DNA of 11,540 nt. It comes from Gammaproteobacteria bacterium (GTDB taxonomy: Bacteria > Pseudomonadota > Gammaproteobacteria > DRLM01). The notes below the pieces were generated by a model. The model worked only from the letters and a program-made list of their open reading frames with translations. It ran no database searches and was not told the DNA's origin. Below, piece by piece: positions 6,179-11,540 of the stretch (its first letter is position 1; the number at the start of each line of letters is the position of its first letter). Position numbers and translations under genes: made by a program. Where the stretch lies: assembly GCA_015490395.1 (NCBI GenBank), contig WFXX01000154.1, positions 1-11,540 of the forward strand, read 5' to 3'.

Positions 6179-6263
6179 TGGTGCCCGGAGCCGGACTCGA
6201 ACCGGCACGGCTCACGCCGGCGGATTTTAAGTCCGCTGCGTCTACCCGTTCCGCCATCCGGGC
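6179..6263 (-). tRNA. leuZ: tRNA-Leu (anticodon UAA)
   Basis: Reading the minus strand gives an 85-nt gene including an encoded 3' CCA (6179-6181). The acceptor GCCCGGA pairs with TCCGGGC, the anticodon loop is CTTAAAA (anticodon TAA), the long class II variable arm is CGGC-GTGA-GCCG, and the T arm contains GGTTCGAGTCC. It is the last of three tRNAs after pgsA, as in E. coli glyW-cysT-leuZ. The symbol is given by that synteny. Confidence 0.97.
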
Positions 6264-6514
6264 CGGGAGCCAGCTTCCCCCATACGCCCCCTGGAGGGCA
6301 AGAGGGCCCGCAGCCCCAAGGCGGTGTTGTCGGGCGTCCGGGCCGCCGCAGATCGAGATGTTCTGCGCCTATGCGGATCAGCTCAAGCGTGCACTAGGGT
6401 GCCAGGACTCATTCGGCCCGGTGGGCCGCGGCTGGCTCACACCGTGTCTCCGGTGCTGGATCCGGACATGGGACGATTCGGACAGGCGGGACGGGGACGC
6501 CGACGGCGGATGGA

Positions 6515-6588
6515 TGGAGGCTGGGCCCGGAATCGAACCGAGGTACACGGCTTTGCAGGCCGCTGCATAACCACTCTGCCACCCAGCC
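6515..6588 (-). tRNA. cysT: tRNA-Cys (anticodon GCA)
   Basis: A 74-nt minus-strand gene with encoded CCA (6515-6517). The acceptor GGCTGGG pairs with CCCAGCC, the D arm contains GCAGAGTGGTTATGC, the anticodon stem-loop is CGGCCTGCAAAGCCG (anticodon GCA), and the T arm contains GGTTCGATTCC. It is separated from tRNA-Leu by 251 bp, longer than usual inside a tRNA operon. I see no clear gene in that gap. Confidence 0.97.
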
Positions 6589-6646
6589 CGGTTGCGGAGG
6601 GCTGCAGATGTTGCGCACCCTCCGGATGAGCCGCCCTCCAGGAACG

Positions 6647-6673
6647 AAAAAACCCCGACTCACCGTCGAGGTT
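6647..6673 (-). terminator. Rho-independent terminator between tRNA-Gly and tRNA-Cys
   Basis: On the minus strand AACCTCGAC (6665-6673) pairs along its full 9 bp, with one G-U, with GTCGGGGTT (6651-6659) around a 5-nt loop. It is followed directly by a run of T (6647-6652 on the opposite strand as A). This is the classic intrinsic terminator shape and would end transcripts from pgsA and tRNA-Gly before tRNA-Cys. Confidence 0.8.
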
Positions 6674-6714
6674 CCCCTGCACGCGGCTCTCGTCAGATAC
6701 GGAACAGGTCAGTT

Positions 6715-6780
<66 letters not shown>

Positions 6781-6790
<10 letters not shown>

Positions 6791-7416
6791 CGATCGCTGG
6801 CCATCATTTTATTCGGCCCGCCGGCCTTGTCAACACCCTCCATCCCCCCCTCTGATCCCTCTCCTTGCTGGGGCGTGAGGAAGGGCCAAGCGGCCCGGAG
6901 ATAGAGCACCATGGACCAGAGAGTGAGGGCCACGGCGGCATAGAGCAAGGCCAGGCCCGCCGCCTGGGTGGGCAGCCCTCCCAGGGGCTGGCCATAGAGC
7001 AGGAGGATGATGGCGGCCATCTGTAGGGCGGTCTTGTATTTGCCCAGCAGCGAGACGGCCACCCGGGCCCGGCTGCCCAACTCGGCCATCCACTCCCGCA
7101 GGGCCGAGACGGCGATCTCCCGGCCGATGATCACCGCTGCGGGCAGGGCCATCCAGACGGTAGGATGGGTCTGGACCAGGAGGACCAGGGCCACGGCCAC
7201 CATCAGCTTGTCAGCCACGGGGTCTAGGAAGGCCCCGAAGGGGGAGGTCTGGTTGAGCCGGCGGGCGAGGTAGCCGTCCAGCCAATCGGTAGCCCCGGCG
7301 GCGGCGAAGACGGCCGCAGCAGCCGGCCCCGCCCAAGGCACTGGGAGATAGTAGACCAGCAACAGCACAGGGATCAGGGCCAGCCGGGCGAAGGTCAGCA
7401 GGGTAGGCGTGGTCAT
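6781..7416 (-). CDS. pgsA: Phosphatidylglycerophosphate synthase
   Basis: Integral membrane enzyme that transfers the phosphatidyl group of CDP-diacylglycerol to glycerol-3-phosphate, the committed step to phosphatidylglycerol and cardiolipin. The 211 residues begin MTTPTLLTFARLALIPV, close to E. coli PgsA. They contain the complete CDP-alcohol phosphotransferase motif DG-x2-AR-x8-G-x3-D-x3-D (Asp47, Gly48, Ala51, Arg52, Gly61, Asp65, Asp69). About four to five hydrophobic helices follow, along with the family-typical stretch SALREWMAELG. I chose the ATG at 7416, with GGGAG about 7 nt upstream, over a GTG 24 codons earlier that would add a non-homologous leader. The protein is about 30 residues longer than E. 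coli PgsA (182) because of a hydrophilic glycine-rich tail. That tail ends inside the tRNA-Gly gene. The gene follows uvrC by 46 bp. Confidence 0.96.
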
Positions 7417-7462
7417 GGGAGGCTCCCGGGCTGGCTCGATGGCTCTCAGGGCAGCGGCCGCG

Positions 7463-9292
7463 CTAACGGGAATTGCCGCCCCGCGCATGGAGGGCGTCGT
7501 AGATACGCTGGGCCAGGGTGCGGCTGATGCCCGGGATCCGGGCCAGATCCTCCACCCCGGCTCTGGCTACCTCCTGCAGGCCCCCGCAGTGGCTCAGCAG
7601 GAGCCGGCGGCGCTTGGGCCCCAGGCCTGGGATGCCCTCCAGTGGGGAGCGGCGACGCCTCCCCTCCCGGCGCCGCCGGTGGCCCGCCACCGCGAAGCGG
7701 TGCGCCTCGTCCCGCACCTGCTGCACGAGGCGTAAGGCGGGCGAGGTCTCAGGCAGTATAAGGGGCGCCCCCCGGCCGGACAAGAACAGCCGCTCCAGAC
7801 CAGGACGGCGTCCCGGCCCCTTGGCCACCCCCAGCACGGGCAGGTCCTGGATCTGGAGGACCTTCAGCACCTCGAGGGCCCGGGCCACCTGCCCCTTGCC
7901 CCCGTCGATGAGCAGCAGGTCGGGCAGCCGGCCCCCCTCCTGCCGCTGGCGGGCGTAGCGGCGCCGCAGGGCCTCCTCCAGGGCCCCGTAGTCGTCCCCC
8001 GGGGTCCCGTGGCGGATGTTGAAGCGGCGGTATTCTTCCTTGAGGAAGCCCTCGGGGCCCAGGACCACGCAGGAGGCCACCGCCTCCTCGCCCTGGGTGT
8101 GGCTGACATCGAAGCATTCCAGCCGCTCCAGGGGCTCTTCGAGCCCGAGGGCCTCCTGGAGGGCTCGCAGCCGGCCGGCCAAGGCCTTCCCGCCGACGAG
8201 GCGGGCTCGCAGGGCCTCGCGGGCGTTGGCCAGGGCCAGCTCCAGCCAGCGGGCGCGCTCCCCGCGCGCGGCGTGGCCGAGGCTCACCCGCCGCCCGGCC
8301 CGCTCGGAGAGGGCGCGCTCCAGCAGCTCCTGCTCCTCCACCGGATGGCTGAGGACGATCTCCGGCGGCGGCTCCTGGGCGAGATAGTGTTGGGTCAGGA
8401 AGGCGGCCAGGAGCTCGCTGGGTCCGGCCTCCCGGGCCTGGCGGGGGAAGAGGGTGCGCACCCCCAGCACCCGGCCGCCTCGGACCACGAAGAGCGCCAG
8501 GCAGCCCTGGCCACTCTCAGCCGCGGCAGCCACCACGTCCACGTCCGCAGCCCCGCTCGCCATCAGGTGGCCGGCCTGGATCCGTCGCAGGGCGGCGATC
8601 TGGTCCCGATAGCGGGCGGCTTGCTCGAAGGCTAGGGCCGCCGCGGCCTGCTCCATGCGCCGCACCAGCTCCTCCACCACCTCCTGGCTGCGCCCTTCCA
8701 GGAACAGCAGGGCGTGGCGCACGTCCTCACGGTAACGCTCGGGCTCGATGAGGCCCACGCAGGGCGCGGAGCAGCGCCGGATCTGGTGCTGGAGGCAGGG
8801 CCGGGTGCGGTTGCGGAAATAGCTGTCCTCGCAGGAGCGGACCTGGAAGAGCTTCTGCAGCAGCCCCAGGGTCTCGCGCACCGCTCCGGCGCTGGGATAG
8901 GGGCCGAAGTAGCGCACCCCGGGCTGCCGGGGGCCGCGGTGGAAGGCCAGGCGCGGGAAGGGGTGCCCCAGGGTGGCGGCGATGGAGGGATAGCTCTTGT
9001 CGTCGCGCAGCAGGACGTTGTAGCGGGGGCGGTGGGCCTTGATGAGGTCGTGCTCCAGGATCAGGGCCTCGGCCTCGTTGCGGGTCACGGTCCAGGCCAG
9101 GTCCCGCACCCGGGCCATGAGGGCCTGCTGGCGGGGGCCCAGCCCGGAGGAGCGGAAATAGCTGGCCAGGCGGCGGCGGAGGTTGACCGCCTTGCCGACG
9201 TAGAGCACCGTGCCTTCCCCGTCCAGGAGGCGGTAGACCCCCGGGCGCTCGGGCACCTGCCGCAACAGGGCCCTGGGACTGGCCGCGCTCAC
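7463..9292 (-). CDS. uvrC: UvrABC excinuclease subunit C
   Basis: Nuclease of nucleotide excision repair: it joins the UvrB-DNA complex and cuts on both sides of the lesion. At 609 residues it matches the E. coli length (610). The N-terminal GIY-YIG domain has GVY at 18-20 and YVG at 31-33 for the 3' incision. Cys154, 166, 174 and 178 match the E. coli iron-sulphur ligand positions. The UVR domain (about 205-240) contacts UvrB. The RNase H-like domain for the 5' cut shows Asp395 (FDVSH), Asp434 (GDDYG), Asp463 (LIDGGKG) and His531 (DEAH). Tandem helix-hairpin-helix motifs occupy 551-600. The GTG at 9292 gives the family-standard N-terminus and has a GGGGGAGGG site upstream; the longer open frame to 9988 is antisense to other genes. 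It heads the uvrC-pgsA-tRNA cluster. Confidence 0.97.
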   Translation of the reverse strand: MSAASPRALLRQVPERPGVYRLLDGEGTVLYVGKAVNLRRRLASYFRSSGLGPRQQALMARVRDLAWTVTRNEAEALILEHDLIKAHRPRYNVLLRDDKSYPSIAATLGHPFPRLAFHRGPRQPGVRYFGPYPSAGAVRETLGLLQKLFQVRSCEDSYFRNRTRPCLQHQIRRCSAPCVGLIEPERYREDVRHALLFLEGRSQEVVEELVRRMEQAAAALAFEQAARYRDQIAALRRIQAGHLMASGAADVDVVAAAAESGQGCLALFVVRGGRVLGVRTLFPRQAREAGPSELLAAFLTQHYLAQEPPPEIVLSHPVEEQELLERALSERAGRRVSLGHAARGERARWLELALANAREALRARLVGGKALAGRLRALQEALGLEEPLERLECFDVSHTQGEEAVASCVVLGPEGFLKEEYRRFNIRHGTPGDDYGALEEALRRRYARQRQEGGRLPDLLLIDGGKGQVARALEVLKVLQIQDLPVLGVAKGPGRRPGLERLFLSGRGAPLILPETSPALRLVQQVRDEAHRFAVAGHRRRREGRRRRSPLEGIPGLGPKRRRLLLSHCGGLQEVARAGVEDLARIPGISRTLAQRIYDALHARGGNSR

Positions 9293-9411
9293 CGGCCCGC
9301 CCTCCCCCGCCCCCTCAAGGAGCGGGACGGGCGGCCGATATCCAGGCTCTGGGAGACGACGCACCCTGCGGTGTTCACGAGGCCCTCTCCCCTTCAGGAG
9401 GATACGCAGAC

Positions 9412-9657
9412 ATGGTGGATCGAGTCCCTCCCAGGGTCCACGGTTGGTACCGCGCCGCCGACGGCAGCCTCTTCGAGGTGGTGGCGGTGGACGAGCGGGA
9501 CGCCTCGGTGGAGCTGCAGTACCAGGACGGGACCCTGGAGGAGCTGGACCTGGAGGCCTGGGACGAGCTGGAGGCCGAGCCGGTCCCGGAGCCCGTGGAG
9601 GGCGGGCTGGCCGAGCTCTACGCCGAGGGCCCGGAGGACCCCACCCCCTGGTCCTGA
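9412..9657 (+). CDS. Small conserved acidic protein (DUF6763-like)
   Basis: The 81-residue product opens MVDRVPPRVHGWYRAADG and then has beta-strand-like segments (FEVVAVDE, VELQYQDG, EELDLEAW), ending in an acidic proline-rich tail. The pattern 'WYR...G..FEVVA.DE....IE.QY.DG..EELDL..W' is one I recall from small uncharacterised gammaproteobacterial proteins, probably the DUF6763 group. I have not verified this, and no biochemical function is known to me. It is soluble, with no signal peptide. The ATG at 9412 is preceded by AGGAGG about 10 nt upstream. It is divergent from uvrC (119 bp gap) and converges on relA with a GC-rich hairpin between them. Confidence 0.85.
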   Translation: MVDRVPPRVHGWYRAADGSLFEVVAVDERDASVELQYQDGTLEELDLEAWDELEAEPVPEPVEGGLAELYAEGPEDPTPWS

Positions 9658-9659
9658 GC

Positions 9660-9687
9660 GCCCGCCGCCGGGGCCGCCCCGGCGGGC
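9660..9687. terminator. GC-rich bidirectional hairpin between convergent genes
   Basis: GCCCGCC at 9660-9666 pairs with GGCGGGC at 9681-9687, and inside it GGGG (9670-9673) pairs with CCCC (9677-9680) around a CCG loop. The stem lies exactly between the stop codons of the 81-residue protein gene and relA. No T-run is present, so termination on either strand would depend on stem strength or Rho. Confidence 0.55.
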
Positions 9688-11540
9688 TCAGTGCACCTCC
9701 CGCCGCACCTCCTGCACGTTGGGGAGCTGGCCGATCTTGGCCAGCACCCGGCTGAGCTGCTCCAGGTCGGCGATCTCCAGGGTCAGCTCCATGATCACCA
9801 GGTGATCCCGCCGCGAGGGCTGGGTGCGCACCGCGGCCACGTTGATGTGCTCGTTGGCCAGCACGGCGGCCACGTCCCGCAGCAGCCCCGCACGATCGAA
9901 GGCCCGGATGCGCACGTCCACCGGATAGGTGGCCCCCTCCCGCCCGGCCACGGTGTCCCAGTCCAGCTCGATCAAGCGCTGGGGGCACTCGCTGGCATAG
10001 CGCAGGGCATGGGGGCAGTCCCGGCGGTGGACGGTGATGCCCCGCCCCCGGGTGATGTAGCCCACCACCGCATCCCCAGCCACCGGACGGCAGCAGCCCG
10101 CCAGCTGGGTCAGGAGGCTATCCCCTCCACCTGTGCGGTTCGTCCCCTTGCTCTCACCTCCCCGCCCGGGGGCGAGCAGCGCCTCGGGCGGGCTCCGGTG
10201 CTCCTGCTGCAGCCCCTGCACGGCCTGCACCACCTGAGTAGGGCGCAGGTCGCCCCGGCCCAGGGCGGCCAGGAACTCCTCGGTGCGGCCCTCGTAGCCC
10301 AGGCGGCGGGCTAGCTCCTCATGGGCCACGCCACCCAGGCCCAAGCGGGCCAGCTCGCGCTCCAGCAGGGAGCGGCCCGCGGCCACGTTGCTCTCGTGGT
10401 CCTGCTGCCGGAACCACTGCTGGACCTTGCTCCGGGCCCGCGAGGTGGCCAGGTAGCCCAGGTGGGGATTGAGCCAGTCCCGGCTGGGCCCGCCCCGCTT
10501 GACGGCCAGGATCTCCACCTGCTCCCCCGTACGCAGCCGGTAGGTCAGGGGCACCATCTTGCCATTGACCTTGGCCCCGCGGCAGCGGTGGCCCAGCTCG
10601 GTGTGGATGCGGTAGGCGAAATCCAGGGGCGTGGCCCCTTGCGGCAGGTCGATGACGTCGCCCCGTGGGGTGAACACGTAGACTCGGTCCCCGAAGAGGT
10701 CCCGCCCGAAGTCCAGCTCCCTGGCCTGGGCCAGGTCCTCCTTCCACTCCAGGAGCTGGCGCAGCAGGGCGATGCGCCGCTCGAAGTCCGGGTCCTGCTC
10801 CCCGCCCTCCTTGTAGCGCCAGTGGGCGGCCACGCCCAGCTCGGCCTGCCGGTGCATGGCGTGGGTGCGGATCTGCACCTCCACGGTCTTGCCCTCGGGG
10901 CCGATGACCGCGGTGTGGATGGACTGGTAGCTGTTCTCCTTGGGGGTGGCGATGTAGTCGTCGAACTCGCCCGGGATGTACTGCCACAGCCCGTGCACCA
11001 CCCCCAGGGCGGCATAGCAGTCCTTGACCTCGTCCACCAGGATGCGCACCGCGCGCACGTCGTGGATCTGCTGGTAGTCCACGCGCTTGCGCTGCATCTT
11101 GCGCCAGATGCTGTAGATGTGCTTGGGCCGGCCGGTGACCTGGGCCCGGATCCCGGCCCGGGCCAGCTCCTGCTCCAGGCGGCGGATGAAGCGGGCGATG
11201 TAGCGCTCGCGGTCCTCGCGCCGCTCGGCCAGCCAGGCGGCGATCTGCCGGTAGGTCTCCGGCTCCAGGTGGCGGAAGGCCAGGTCCTCGAGCTCCCACT
11301 TGAGCTGCCAGATCCCCAGGCGGTTGGCCAGGGGGGCGTAGACCTCCAGGGTCTCGCGGGCGATGCGCCGGCGCCTGTCCTCGGGCAGCGCCGCCAGGGT
11401 GCGCATGTTGTGCAGGCGGTCGGCCAGCTTGATGAGGATCACGCGGATGTCGCGCACCATGGCCAGCATCATCTTGCGCAGGTTTTCGGCCTGGTATTCG
11501 GCGCGGTCGCTGATGTCGATCTGGGTGATCTTGCTCACCC
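9688..11540 (-). CDS. relA: RelA-type (p)ppGpp synthetase, 5' end missing
   Basis: Ribosome-associated GTP/GDP pyrophosphokinase that makes (p)ppGpp on amino-acid starvation. The visible 616-residue C-terminal part, read to the window edge, holds several domains. First is the end of the HD hydrolase-like domain, with ADRLHNMRTL at 39-48. The synthetase domain (about 100-245) has YSIWRKM, DVRAVRI, EFDD (191-194) and YQSIHT. The TGS domain (about 286-346) has VYVFTPRGDVIDLP. A zinc-finger-like region has Cys482, Cys483 and Cys508. The C-terminal ACT domain spans about 535-615. EFDD is the EXDD signature of RelA-type synthetases, whereas bifunctional SpoT/Rel proteins carry RXKD. Sequence blocks such as GRPKHIYSIWRKMQ and YAPLANRLGIWQLKWELED match E. 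coli RelA strongly. About 130 N-terminal residues lie beyond the window, judging by E. coli RelA (744). Confidence 0.95.
   Translation of the reverse strand, partial: VSKITQIDISDRAEYQAENLRKMMLAMVRDIRVILIKLADRLHNMRTLAALPEDRRRRIARETLEVYAPLANRLGIWQLKWELEDLAFRHLEPETYRQIAAWLAERREDRERYIARFIRRLEQELARAGIRAQVTGRPKHIYSIWRKMQRKRVDYQQIHDVRAVRILVDEVKDCYAALGVVHGLWQYIPGEFDDYIATPKENSYQSIHTAVIGPEGKTVEVQIRTHAMHRQAELGVAAHWRYKEGGEQDPDFERRIALLRQLLEWKEDLAQARELDFGRDLFGDRVYVFTPRGDVIDLPQGATPLDFAYRIHTELGHRCRGAKVNGKMVPLTYRLRTGEQVEILAVKRGGPSRDWLNPHLGYLATSRARSKVQQWFRQQDHESNVAAGRSLLERELARLGLGGVAHEELARRLGYEGRTEEFLAALGRGDLRPTQVVQAVQGLQQEHRSPPEALLAPGRGGESKGTNRTGGGDSLLTQLAGCCRPVAGDAVVGYITRGRGITVHRRDCPHALRYASECPQRLIELDWDTVAGREGATYPVDVRIRAFDRAGLLRDVAAVLANEHINVAAVRTQPSRRDHLVIMELTLEIADLEQLSRVLAKIGQLPNVQEVRREVH

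Noticed and set aside
6179..6263. tRNA-Leu as an integration target for a genomic island
   Set aside because: No second copy of its 3' end and no integrase gene were found in the window.
9293..9988. A 232-residue upstream extension of uvrC
   Set aside because: It runs antisense through the 81-residue protein gene and the end of relA, is rich in Pro/Arg/Gly, and has no resemblance to UvrC; the GTG at 9292 gives the normal protein.

Overview
This window looks like chromosomal DNA from a high-GC gammaproteobacterium. Three things point there: the uvrC-pgsA-tRNA-Gly-tRNA-Cys-tRNA-Leu order matches E. coli uvrC-pgsA-glyW-cysT-leuZ; the RelA-type (p)ppGpp synthetase carries the EXDD motif; and a 28-bp XerC/XerD dif-like site matches E. 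coli dif at 24 of 28 bases. No transposase, integrase or CRISPR array was seen.

Layout. 1-551: no convincing gene, but a strong dif-like site at 222-249. 552-3234 (minus): a compact mercury-resistance unit transcribed merR-merT-merA. A textbook MerR operator and promoter sits between merR and merT, with its -35 box on the merR stop codon. There is no merP in the unit; MerA carries an N-terminal metal-binding domain. 3438-5517 (plus): two tandem paralogous secreted proteins of unknown function, each with eight cysteines in four short-spaced pairs. The second gene has a hairpin-rich leader. 5522-5956 (minus): a small membrane-anchored protein vaguely like GspH/FimT pseudopilins. 6104-6790 (minus): tRNA-Leu(UAA), tRNA-Cys(GCA) and tRNA-Gly(GCC), with a Rho-independent terminator between the Gly and Cys genes. 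6781-9292 (minus): pgsA and uvrC; the pgsA stop codon lies inside the tRNA-Gly gene. 9412-9657 (plus): a small conserved acidic protein. 9688-11540 (minus): relA, with its 5' end outside the window.

How it works together. MerR senses Hg(II) and switches on merTA: MerT brings Hg(II) in and MerA reduces it to Hg(0). The right half is ordinary housekeeping: DNA repair, phosphatidylglycerol synthesis, tRNAs and the stringent response. The two least explained items are the eight-cysteine secreted protein pair and the dif-like site close to the mer unit. The second could be the chromosome terminus or the footprint of an element that integrates through Xer recombination.
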